A stretch of DNA of 64,000 bases from contig NC_056744.1 in NCBI RefSeq assembly GCF_019279795.1, forward strand, positions 1,511,059,940 to 1,511,123,939, given 5' to 3'. A program made the translations under genes and the position numbers. Below are positions 11,468 to 22,107 of the stretch, piece by piece. Position 1 is the stretch's first letter; each line of letters opens with the position of its first letter. Source of the stretch: Protopterus annectens. Lineage: Eukaryota; Chordata; Ceratodontiformes; Protopteridae. Below the pieces are notes generated by a model, which saw only the letters and a list, made by a program, of their open reading frames with translations, was not told the DNA's origin and did no database searches.

Positions 11468-13870
11468 ATTTATTTATTTATTCCAGTTTGATGACCGGGG
11501 AGGTCCACTGGGCTCAGGAAGCCCGTTTTCAGTGAAGGCCCGGGAGGAAAAGCTCCGCAATACATGGTTTAGTTACAAAAATTATTAGAAAGAATAATTG
11601 CTTTACAAACTTTAAAACAGGTAGAATTCAGAAGAAGAAAACAGTTACAATTTCATTTAGGCAAGAAAGGCAGGCACACAGCATCAGGGCTACATATTAC
11701 ATTATTGTAATTTATAATATCCACATTTGAGTGTAAGGATTAGTTTGATGTGAAAGTTAGCCAGGAGTATAAGTGGAGGAGAGCATATGTGGATTGGGAG
11801 AAAGAGTACAGTTGCATTTCCTGTTTGAATAAAGATAGGAATGTAGTTGAGTTTTAAAGTTTTCAAAGTTGTCACAGGTCCTTAGAGAAGAAGGGAGTGA
11901 GTTCCATTATTTAGCTAAGGAGAAGGATAGCAGAAGCTGACCAGCAGGACGATTGGGTTTGTGGATGGAGATTAGGTTTTGGTGGGTAGATCTAAGGGTT
12001 CTGTGGGGTGTATAAGGTCGTAGAATATTGGTTAGTGCAGGGCATGTGGTAGGTTGGAACAATAATCTGTGGGCAGTGGTGATTTGGAGATAGTCTAGAT
12101 GGTTGGGGAGTTCAAGCCAATTTAATGAATGAAGGGAAGAACAATGATGGGAGGAGGATTTGGCTTTGGTTGCAAATTTAGAGATTTTATTGTAGCAGGT
12201 TTCCAGTTTGGAAGAGAGAGTGGCGGATAAGTTATTAAGTAGAGGAGTACCGTACAGGAGAGAGGGTAATAGATAGGTATTGGCTAGACTTAGTCTGGTG
12301 GAAGGAGAGAGGAAGTGGCTGTTTCTGTAAAATAAACCAAGTTTTATATGGGTTTTCTTAATGTTTTGATGAATGTGAGTATTAAATTTCAAATGTTCGT
12401 CAATGGTAGCACCAAGAAGTTTGGCGAAGGGAACAATCTCTATGGTGGAGTTGTTTTGGCTGATAATTTGGAGTGAGTTTTTATCAATAGGGGACATTTT
12501 GAAGGGGAAAAATAGAAGAATTTTGGATTTGTTGGCATTTAGTGACAGGTGATTTTGGAGCATCCAATTTTCGGTGGTTGAGAAAGCAGTTTGTGTGACT
12601 GATTGGAGCTCAGCTAGGTTAGTAGCACAGCAAATTAAAGTAGAATCATCTGCATATTGCACAATTCTGGTGTTGGGTATGGCTTTGTGAAAGGCGTTAA
12701 TAAAGATGTTGAATAGCACTGGACCAAGTATGGATCCTTGGGGTACCCAAGTAGGGGTTGGAAGGAAGGTGGAGGTGCCTTGTCCCCATTTTACAGCCTG
12801 AGACCTATCCGAGAGATAGCTGGAGAACTAGGAAAGGGTCTTGTGGGAGAGATTAAGACTGGAAAGATGGTTTAGTAGGTGGGTATGGGAGATGGCATTG
12901 AATGCTTTGGATAAATCCAGAAGAACTGTTGATACCATTTTACCAGAGTCACGGGCGAGATTTCCAGTGTGTAAGAAGGAGAGAAGGTCAGTGTTGGTAC
13001 TTTGTCCTGGATGGAAGCCATGTTGAGTGGGAATGATTAGCTGGTGTTTGGTTAGGAAAGGCATGAGCTGAAGGTGGATACATTTTTCAAGATGTTTAGA
13101 GATTGGGGAGAGGATAGCTATGGGTCGGAAATTTGAGACACTATTGTTTTTGCCACCCTTATGAAGAGGTAGAATATAGGCAGCACACCATAATTTGGGT
13201 ACATAAGATTCCAGCAGGGATCTATTGATCAGAATACAGATTGGGAGGGCAATACTTTCAGTGGCTATTTTTAGGAAGGAGGATGGGATGTTGTCGGGGG
13301 CATTGGAGCATGGTTTTAGTTTTGAGAGTAATTTCTTGATATGGTAGGTTGAGACGGGTTTAAGTTCGAAAGTAGGAGGAGGGGGAGTTGGGGGAGAGGA
13401 AGATTGAGTGGGTTGAGGAGAAGGGTTATTGTTGCTAAAGGTCTTGGTCAGTTCCTCGATAGAGGAGGTAAAGAAGGAATTGAATAGATGGGCAATTTCA
13501 TGGTCAGATTTGCTGGTGTCAGGACAGGGGTTGATTTCAGTACCTGGGTTAAGAAGGGAATTAATTGAGTTCCAGAAGTTTTGGGGTTTTTTTGGATGAT
13601 TTACTTGTAGTTTGATGTAGTAAGACTTTTTGTCTTTAATGACTTGTTTTTTGACAAGGTTGCGTAGTTGCTTGTATTTAAGTAGGATTTCAGGCTGTTT
13701 ATGTTGGAGGTATGTTTTCCAGGTTTTATCTCTTTGTAGCATAATTTCTTGGTATCTTTGGTTAGCCAAGGGGCGGTCTTAGTTTTTACTCTTTTTGTTC
13801 TTATTGGAGCTAGGGAGTTGAGAACATTTAAGAAAGTTGAGTCATCTTGTTTTTTCTACTACTTGTTCTC
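11468..13870 (-). mobile_element. L2-type retrotransposon copy B, 5'-truncated
   Basis: The 3' end has the ATTTATTTATTTATT tail (11469-11485) and the shared 3' UTR block (about 11490-11565). The coding part covers the RT and the region just before it. The 5' end lies near 13870, losing the endonuclease. The copy sits inside the 5' leader of CR1-1, since CR1 sequence resumes after 13870. Confidence 0.8.
11907..13860 (-). pseudogene. L2-B reverse transcriptase, least-damaged L2 copy
   Basis: Two long minus frames cover most of the RT. 13769-12828 includes the pre-RT basic segment, CILINRSLLES, ILPLHKGGKNNSV, NFRPIAILSPISKHLEKC, TQHGFHPGQSTN and LLDLSKAFNAI. 12719-11907 includes IVQYADDSTLICCA (catalytic YADD), KLLGATIDEHLKF and the thumb domain. 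A frame break lies near 12720-12830. The C-terminus ends at a stop near 11907, somewhat earlier than in copy C. Confidence 0.8.
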
Positions 13871-14708
13871 TAAAATGTTCAATTGCATCTTCTCTGCTGC
13901 ATTTATTACTGCTTGTTTTTAGCCTGTTTAAATGTTTAGTGTTATTCTAAGCCTCTTAGTTTTGGTTTAAGCATTTGGGCTTTAAGCCTTAGCTGCCCCT
14001 GGCCTCTCTCCCTCAGATTTTGACAAATATGGATGGACAATTACTTATAGTTTTTCCTGCCAGCCTGGTTGAGATCAGAATCCTGACTCAGTGTAGCAAC
14101 TGCCTCATGTACATGGACAGCCATCTACTACTAATACCTACGACACAAACCAGTATATCTGGCACTGAGAAGGCTGTCAACACAATCACTACACCTCAAA
14201 CACTACCCACAACTACACAACACACACTCACATATGCGGAGGTTCTCAACAAAAACAAACCCAAACAAAGGAGACCTCAGAGGAAAAACACATGAGACCT
14301 CCACAACCCTCTCCACCATATACCATGCATAGTCCACACATCAATGTCTCACAGCCGCTAAGGCCTAACCATAAACCCAACATATTAGTCATAGGATATT
14401 CCACTGTGAGACACACAGATGTGCCTCTCACCAAGCTGGATAAGGAGAAACTCACGGTTAGTTGTTTGTCAGGTGCCAGAATTCGCCATATCACACACGA
14501 GCTCAAGTCTCTCAACAACAGATACTGTTATGACTCTGTCATAGTCCATGTTGGTGTGAATGACTTGAGACTTACCTCCCTGGACTATTTGAAAAGAGAC
14601 ATGATTGAGCTCACTGAATATGTGTCCCAGGCAGGTATGTCTGTAGCCTTAAGCAGCATTCTATTGTCACCCAGAATGATGGCGCAATACAAACAGAAAA
14701 TGATTGAC
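13870..14708 (+). mobile_element. CR1-1, 5' UTR end and ORF1 (first part)
   Basis: CR1-1 resumes after L2-B. ORF1 begins near 14020 and is cut at 14708, just after QKMIDF, by L2-C; it resumes at 18672. The uninterrupted homologue at 30918-30975 shows that the two halves were once contiguous. Confidence 0.8.
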
Positions 14709-14710
14709 TT
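14020..14710 (+). pseudogene. CR1-1 ORF1: zinc-finger and SGNH esterase-type protein, split by L2-C
   Basis: CR1 ORF1 proteins carry an N-terminal zinc-finger/coil and a C-terminal SGNH-hydrolase (esterase) domain. Here the N-terminal part keeps CSNCLMYMDSHLL. The esterase part shows block I as LVIGYSTVRHTDVPLT (the catalytic GDS serine block, with Asp changed to Tyr) and block III as HVGVNDLRLTSLDY (G-x-N-D). The C-terminal DxxH block lies beyond the insertion at about 18760-18790 (ARDALHLSHMGF, with the usual Gly changed to Ala). There is a frame change near 14290 between the two halves. Confidence 0.75.
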
Positions 14711-17700
14711 TATTTTTATTTATTTATTTATTTATTTACATTTGTTGACCGGGAGTGTCCGACTGGACGTAGGTCCATTTTCAGCGGAGGCCCAGGGAGA
14801 AAAGCTCCACAGTTAAAATAAACAGACAGTAGTTACATTGGATTACATAGCAATTAACAATTTAACATAGCAATTAATTACAAACATATTTACAGATGAA
14901 GAACATAGTACATCAGTAGACAACTAGAATCTTTATCTGCGAAGTACATAACAGACATTAACAAATGTTACAATAAGAAGTTCCTGCTGTATAATAAGTG
15001 CTAAGCTTATGAGCATCTGAGCTTGCTATAATCAAGGTAGTTACTGGGGTGGAAAGAAAGGTAGTGGTTGGATGGGGTGGGTGATATTAGAGTGGGAGTT
15101 GCAAGGGCATAGCCAGCATGTTTTTAGGTGCACTTTTAGTAAAGTTTTGAAGTGGGTGCATGATGGTATGGAGGTAATTGTGGGTGGGAGGGAGTTCCAT
15201 AATTTGGCTATGGCGCAAGAGAATAGTGCTTCACCAGCAGAGTTATTGACTTTAGTGATCTGCAAGTGATTTTTGTTGCTGGATCTTAGTGGTCTGGTGG
15301 TGCGATAGGGTTGGAGTAGATTCTGGAGGGATGGGACATTTAGTGGATAGTTTACTAGTTTGTGGGCAAGTGATAGATGATACCATTGAAGGAGGTGAGG
15401 GAGTTCAAGCCAGCCCAGTTCAGCAAGTGAGAGACAGTGGTGACTATGGTAGGATGCCCCTGTGGCGAATTTGGCGATTTTGTTGTAGCAGGTCTCTAGC
15501 TTGTTTAGATCGCATTGCCTTAGGTTGGTATATATTGGAGAGGCATAAAGTAGGGTGGAGATAAGGTGGGAATTTGCTACTGAAATCTTTGTTGCTTTGG
15601 TGAGAAGTTGCTTATTTCTGTATAATGCTCCTAGTTTTTTGTGGACTTTTTTTATGGTCATGGATATGTGAATGTCAAATTTTAGTTTATTGTCTATTTC
15701 CACTCCTAGCAATTTGGTGTGTCAGTTGGGTATATAGTGGTGTTGTCTTTTGCTGTGATGATAAAGTGAAAGTTGTTTTGAGTATGTTTGGTGGGTTGGA
15801 AGATGAGTAGTTTAGTTTTAATTGGGTTGAGTATTAATTGGGCATCGGATAACCAAGTTTCAACAGAGAAAAAGGCTTCTTGTGTGAATTTTTGCAGTTC
15901 ATAGGTTCAGTTTGGGTATGGACTGGGCTGAGCAGATGATGGTTGAGTCATCTGCATATTGTATGAGTGTGCCATGTTTGGTGGCAGAGGCTAGATTATT
16001 GGTGAAAACAGAGAAGAGTAGGGGTCCAAGGATGGATCCTTGAGGAACTCCTATGGAGACAGGTAGTTGGGGAGATGTGTCATTCTGCCATACAACGGAT
16101 TGTTGGCGGTCAGACAGGTAACTCTGAAACTAGTTGGTGACTGATTGAGAGAAGGCTAGGTTACTGATGACAGAGATGAGTTGTTTGCGTGGGACCATAT
16201 CAAATGCTTTAGATAGGTCTAGGAAAGTAGCAGAGGAGAGATAGCCATTGTTTTTATGCTGAAGGATAGTGTTAGTAAAGGAGAGTAATGCAGTGGTGGT
16301 GCTATGGTTTGGTCAGAAACCATGCTGAGTATTGGAAAGGAGGTTGTTAGTAAGAAGGTAGCCTGAGACCTGAGAATGTATGCATCTCTCTAGTATTTTG
16401 GAGAATGGAGAGAGAATAGCTATGGGGCGGTAATTGGTTAGTTCCGTGGAGGGGCCGCCTTTGTGGAGGGGAATTATATGTGATACTTTCCACAGTGTAT
16501 GAATGTAACTTTCTGACAGAGATTGGTTAATCAAGATGGATAATGGGTAGGCCAGAGCATCAGCTGCGATTTGTAGGTATTCACTTGGGAGGTTGTCTGC
16601 TGCTAATTTGGTGGGCTTAAGTTTAGTTAAGAGTTTTTTTATGTTAGAAGTAGGTACAGGAGAAAAAGAGCAGGCAGTGGGGAGATTACAAGTTGAAGGT
16701 GTGGGTTGGAGGGGAGGGGGGTATTGTTGTTTAGCTAGTCATAGTATGGTTTGTGTGAAGTGGGTGTTGAAGAGGTAGCAATATTTTTGGAGGAGTGAGG
16801 GATGTTAGAAGGAGGGGTACTGCCTTTACCTGGGTGGAGGATGGAGATTATGGAGGACCAGAATTGTTTGGGGCTGTGTTAGGAGGAGTCTAGGGCAGAC
16901 TGGTAGTATTGGAATTTGTCCTGTTTTATTAGCTTTCTAACTCTATTGTGTAGTTGTAGGAATTTCTGTCTAGTTGAGGGGGTTTTGGTTTTGCGCCAGT
17001 GCTCCCAGGCTTTATCCCTGTTTTTCATTTCTGACTTAGTGGTTTTCTGTAGCCATGGGGAGGGTTGTGCTTTCATTCTGGAAAGTCTTATGGGGCATGG
17101 TAATTAAGAATGCTCAGGAAGGTAGTATTAAAAAATTCAACTGCGACTGAGGTACTTTAGGGGATGCCAGTTACATTCTTTGAGGGATGAGATGAATGTG
17201 AGTGGGTTAAAGTTTAGTTTTTTGTGTATTTGACGGTAGATGACAGGTTTAGCTTGGTATAGGTATTTTTTGAGTAGGAATGTTGGGGAGTGATCACTGA
17301 GGCTATCTGATAAGCAGCCTGTTATATATGACTGGGGGCTTTTACTGACTAGTATCCAGTCCAGGGTAGTGTTCTTGCTGGAGTTTTTATTTATCCTGAT
17401 TGGTGACTGGACTAGTTGGGTGAAGCCTTGAAGGTTTATATGATGGGCTGGATTGTTGGCAGAACAGGATTGCCAGTCAATATTGAAATCACTTAAAATG
17501 ATAGTTTCTTGGGGAGATAGTGGGTAGACCAGCTGAGGAGGTTTTCTAGTGGAGGGATGTTTTGGCCAGGTGGGAAGTAGCATCCAATTATGTTTATGGT
17601 TTTGTTTTGGTTTATTTTGAGGTTGGTATATATTATTTCTTCATTACCTATTTGTGGAGTTGATGATTTTAAGATCTGGATGTTTAGATGCTGTTTAAAT

Positions 17701-17987
17701 ATTATAGCAACACTGCCTCCTTTCTTGTTTAGCCAGTCTACTCTTAGTATGCTGTAACATGTAGGCAGTATTTGCTTACTGGTAATGTGAGGTTTTAGCC
17801 AGGTTTCTGTCAGGATGGCTATATCTGGGGAGTACAAGTCTATGGTGGCATGGAGTTCATGGACTTTGTTGGATATACTTCTAATATTTAGGCTTAGTAG
17901 AAGGAAGTCACTTGGCTTTCTATTGGCTGTGATATGGGAGAAGTTGTAGTTTCTGGTTTGATTATGAGGATTGGGGCTGGAGATGGT

Positions 17988-18014
17988 AGGGCCAGGGTTG
18001 GGGCGGATGTCTCC
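17988..18014 (-). other. 2A-like peptide motif (GDIRPNPGP) in L2-C
   Basis: The nine codons spell GDIRPNPGP. The NPGP end matches the invariant part of 2A/CHYSEL ribosome-skipping peptides, but the usual D-V/I-E-x-N-P-G-P has Arg in place of Glu, so activity is uncertain. The same position in copy D is GDIHSNPGP. Both precede the endonuclease domain. Similar motifs are known at the N-termini of some non-LTR retrotransposon proteins. Confidence 0.6.
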
Positions 18015-18074
18015 ACTTAGGGCTAGTTTTGATATGCATGAGGTTACTAGTTTTCTCAGTTTTTGAATGTGTTT

Positions 18075-18123
18075 GTTTATTAGGGAAACTTTATGCTTGT
18101 TTATTAGGGAAACTTTATGCTTG
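18075..18123 (+). repeat. 24-bp tandem duplication in the L2-C leader
   Basis: The unit starting TTTATTAGGGAAAC occurs twice in tandem with a 24-bp period. It preserves frame and yields the repeated HKVSLIN peptide on the minus strand. Confidence 0.85.
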
Positions 18124-18894
18124 TGTTCTGTGGGTAATAGGTACGGTGGGAGGGTTACTATGTTAAGTTGTAGGGATGCTTTATGTTTGAGTAATATAGT
18201 TGGTAGAATATGCGGGGGGTGCATGGGGATGGTTCTTGAGCTGGTGGGAGGGGAGCTGAGTGAGAGTGAGACATGACTGGTGGTGTGAGTAGTAGTACAG
18301 TGGTAGTGGTTGAGTGGGGGAATGCTGGAGCTTTAGTAGGATGTAAGATATGAAAGGAAAGTGCATGCAGTGAGCATAGGTAAGGTATGCTTGTACATGT
18401 TAGTTGAGGAGGTGTGATAGTAGTGGGAAAATGGAAGAGGTAGTGTTGGGTTAGTGCTATTGTTGGCTATTGGAAAGACAGGAGGGCTTTGTGAGTGTAA
18501 TAAAGGTAGGACCACTGGGGGTGGAAGGGAATAGGGGGCAGGGTGGGGAGTGAAGTGGGTAGAGACCCTGTTAGTTGCTCTTATGAGGGGACTGGAAACA
18601 ATCAGGTAACAGAGTAAACTGATAAATGAACATATGATAGTGACAAAGGGTGGTTGTAGTTTTAAAAATGGTTTAACAATTGGTTTAGTTTCATGTGTCA
18701 TTCCAGGGGGATCGAGTACCTGACAGCCTGGGAAGATATGAGCAGCAGACCACAATGCTTTGCTAGAGATGCCCTGCATCTGTCTCACATGGGCTTCAGG
18801 CTTCTGGCAAAGGCCCTTGCCACCCCCATAGTGCCTTTTTTAGGAAATGTCATGAGGTCGATACTACCAACATAAAAATTTCAACAAAATGCAA

Positions 18895-21567
18895 ATTAAA
18901 GGTCATGCTGCTAAACACTAGGAGTCTAAACATGAAACTGCACTCATTGCAAGCATTCGTAACCCTAGAAGATGCTGACATTTGTGCATTCATGGAAACC
19001 TGGTAAAAAGCTGTGGAGAGAACCCCAGCCTTACCCAGTTACTCATCCTGTCATACATTCAGACCCCAAACTGTGGGCAGCAAAGCCAAAGGAGGTGGAG
19101 TATCAATATATGTCCAAGACACACTCATCTCCAGGTTGGAAAAACAGTATGACACACCGGAGACACTCCAGGTGCAGTTAACCATTGACAAGACCCCTAT
19201 TCAAATTATAGCAAGCTAAAGGCCACCAAATTTTACTCAAGATGCCCACTCCACCTATCTGGACATCTTCAAATCTATCAGGATTCAACCCTTTTCCCAT
19301 GATCCTGGGTGACTTTAATTACCCAACCATAGGTTGAAAAAACTACTCATGCCAGAACACAAATGCCCAGAGATTTCTCAATTTTATCAATGCAAATGCC
19401 TTGGAACAGCTAGTCAATACCCCACAAAAGGTGATATCTTGGACTTGGTATTAACCAACATGAGTAACCACTGCAGCACCCCTACAGTATCATCCTCCCT
19501 GGTAAAATCCAACCATAAAGTGGTCACTTTTAAAGTCACCATCTTCCTGATCCCCCTCTAGCTAGGGTCAAACAAAAAAACTTCTCCAAAGCTGATTACA
19601 ACCTCCTGAAGGATGGTTTAAACAGTTTCACAGCCCCCTCCCCCACTGTAGGAACTGGCACCAATGTCCAAATCTACACCAAAGTACTATACAAGCATTT
19701 ATATAGATGCATGGAATCAGGAATACTTGACAGGACAAAATCATCCTCCACAAGGAAGAGTAAACCTGTCTGGCGGATGTCTGCAATAAATAAACTATAT
19801 AACAAAAGGAAAAAATTGCAGTCCGGGACCAAGAAGGAGGAGTTGCCCAATTGGAAGCAATCTCTCCTTAGACTGAACAAGCAAATAAGAGCACTAGTGA
19901 AATCCAAATTGGCCACATCTACTAGAGACAATCATAATGCCTTCTTCACATATGTCCGCATTCTCAAAGGAAGCATCCAGATATGTTCAACACTGGTGGT
20001 CAAAGACACCACATACACAAACGCTGTAGATATAGCCAATCTACTGGCTGACAGATTCAGCGAAAACTTCACCCCTCTGTCCCTGTCATCAGTTAATCAG
20101 GACATACCCAGTACCTGCCCCCCACCCCTTATCTCTAGGGAACAGGTCATCACTGCCTTCTCAAAGGCAAAAAATACAGCCTCCATGGGACCCAATAACA
20201 TCCCAGGCTGCATCCTACATGAACTCAGGCATGAACTTGCAGCACCATTAGGCACCCTATTCAACCAAAGCCTGAGTACCAGCTTTGTCCCAGCCAAGTG
20301 GAGGGCAGCCATTGTCATCCCTTTACACAAAGGTGGAGCATCCACTGATCCAGGAAATTATAGACCCATCAGCCTAAGCAGCTGGAGCATCCACCGATCC
20401 AGAAAATTATAGACCCATCAGCCTAAGCAGCCTGATCTGCATCTGGATTATCATGGACCTCATTAACAGGGACATTGGCAACCTCCAAACACTCAACACC
20501 ACATAGTTTGGCTTTGCCAAGGGGAGTTCATGTCTGCTAAAGCTGGTCGACTTCTTTGAGACAGTCACCAAAGCCATGGACAAGGGGAAGATGGTGCACA
20601 CTGCCTACCTGGACCTGGCCAAAGCCTTCGACACAATTCCCCACTTGGGCATAGTAGATGAACTCTCTCAACTAGGCATCAATCTGTATGCTATCAGATG
20701 GGTAGCAAACTGGCTCACTGATAGAACCCACCTAATCAAAATAGGAGAAGCCACCTCAAGCAGTAGAACCATAATGAGCGGAGTACCCCAGGGATCAGTC
20801 TTAGGGTCTCTGTTATTTGGGATATACTTCTCTGAGGTGCAGGCCAAAACCCAGTGGGCTATGGCTGTCCAAGTTTGCAGATGACTGCAAGCTGGGCACA
20901 GTCATCATTTCCCCAAGTGATGTGGACATCCTCCATGAGGGTCTCACCCAAACAATTGACTGGTGCCAGAAACATGGCCTCAAGCTGAATGCCAAAAAAT
21001 GCATCATCATCCCCTTTGGGGAGAGTGATGTCCTCACATATTATCACATTAATAACAATGTCCTAAATTCACAATCAGTAGTGAGGGATTTGGGCACCCA
21101 GGTTGATAGCAACCTGATTTGTGACCACCATGTTGCTTCCGTTGTATGGAAATCTTTCTACATGGCCCACCTCATAAGCAAGGGTATCTTATCCAGAGAC
21201 AAAGAGGTCATAACATCCTTGTGTTCTTCCCTTATAAGGCCAATTATTGAGTACAATGCCCTCTTCAGCATGTACCTCTCAAAGCACATACAGCAGCTCA
21301 AGAGACCACAGAGGTTCCTCACCAGGAGAATCCAGGTCCTCAAACATCTACACTACACAGATAGGCTAAAAGCCCTGTCCCTGTTCTCATTTTCATACAG
21401 ACTCAGAGGTGACCTCTGTCTGTCATACAAAGGAATCTCAGACCCCGCCTTGATGGGACTGCTGCATATCCGTATGTCAAGCTCCACTCGAGCAACCCAT
21501 ACGCGCAACCTCAACTTGGTCTGTGATATCAATAGGACTTGTTGGTGGGACAGATTAGTGTATCCCA
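18895..21567 (+). pseudogene. CR1-1 ORF2: APE endonuclease and reverse transcriptase, disrupted
   Basis: Endonuclease pieces: LRVMLL-type start (about 18898), ICAFMETW (about 18980), GGGVSIYVQDT (about 19095-19130), LDLVLTNM. RT pieces: KNTASMGPNNIPGCILHE (20170-20225), VIPLHKGGASTDPGNYRPISL (20315-20375), AYLDLAKAFDTIPH (20600-20640), GVPQGSVLGSLLF (20780-20820), LSKFADDCKLGT (20865-20900; catalytic FADD kept) and the thumb to 21560. A 49-bp tandem duplication (20335-20432) and several stops break the frame. Confidence 0.8.
20335..20432 (+). repeat. 49-bp tandem duplication inside CR1-1 RT
   Basis: GGAGCATCCACTGATCCAG... to CCTAAGCAG is followed by a near-identical second copy (period 49, two or three differences). 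Since 49 is not a multiple of 3 it shifts the RT frame just after the NYRPISL motif. Confidence 0.85.
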
Positions 21568-21735
21568 GAATAAAAGTAAACCAGTGGTGAAGTGGAGAAA
21601 TACAAACCAAACATCAAGCAAGAAAAAGTAATACTCCACACCGTCAAAGAAGTTTAATAAAATGACAAAGCTTTCGGATACAAACTATCCTTCTTCAGTG
21701 TCTTACATACAATGGCTATAAAACAGCATTTATAA
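21568..21735 (-). mobile_element. PLE 3' tail fragment
   Basis: On the minus strand this reads as a PLE-type 3' end: ACTGAAGAAGGATAG, then CCGAAAGCTTTG and TTTATTAAACTTC. It lies between the truncated 3' end of CR1-1 and the 3' end of L2-D. No coding part is present. Assignment is by resemblance to typical PLE tails and is moderately sure. Confidence 0.5.
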
Positions 21736-22107
21736 ATATTTTATTTATTTATTTATTTATTGACATTTGTTAACCGGGTTTCTCCAACTGGGCTTGTGGC
21801 CCATTTTTAGATGAGACCCGAGGGGAAAAGCTCCAGTAGTATATTTTTAAACAAGTACAATTTTAAACAATATTGATATAATAGCAGTTATAGCAAAAAG
21901 ATTCACATATGTTGGGTTACATGCATAAAGTTAAAGTTGCATTAAAAAGAAGCTAAGTAACAATTTTACATTGATATAGTTCAATAGGTCAACAATAACA
22001 TATTTGCTTGTATAAAATTATGCAAATGCATAATAGACACATTGGAGAGGGAGGTGTAAGGAGGTACTAAGTATGGTCCTTTTGAGGGTACATAAAGGGA
22101 AGGAAGA

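Larger units (their letters stand above)
15041..18224 (-). pseudogene. L2-C ORF2: hydrophobic leader, 2A-like motif, endonuclease, RT; several frame breaks
   Basis: In order on the minus strand: an N-terminal region with a tandemly duplicated HKVSLIN segment, GDIRPNPGP (17988-18014), then LLLSLNIRSISNKVHELHA (endonuclease start), TETWLKPHIT, WLNKKGGSVAIIFK, ILSDFNIDW and SDSLSDHSP (17137-17950). Next come PLHKGGPSTELTNYRPIAILSPFSK (16313-16534), the catalytic QYADDSTIIC (about 15940-15965) and the C-terminal thumb starting LGVEIDNKLKFDIHI (15041-15712). Stops and shifts separate these blocks, so the copy is inactive but young-looking. Confidence 0.8.
14713..18671 (-). mobile_element. L2-type retrotransposon copy C, nearly full length, inserted in CR1-1 ORF1
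   Basis: The 3' tail is (TTTATTTA)n at 14713-14740. The conserved 3' UTR block is at about 14746-14815. The coding region is 15041-18224, and the 5' end is at about 18671. The flanking TTTA at 14709-14712 and 18672-18675 is a probable 4-bp target duplication, because the uninterrupted CR1 has a single TTTA at this spot. At about 3.96 kb it includes the leader upstream of the endonuclease and is close to complete. Confidence 0.85.
18672..21567 (+). mobile_element. CR1-1, second part (end of ORF1 and ORF2)
   Basis: The sequence resumes AACAATTGG... exactly where the first part stopped, by comparison with CR1-2 at 30930. It runs through the ORF1 C-terminus, endonuclease and RT, and breaks off at about 21567, before the 3' UTR, where a PLE tail begins. 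The octamer tail seen in CR1-2 and CR1-3 is missing. Confidence 0.8.
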
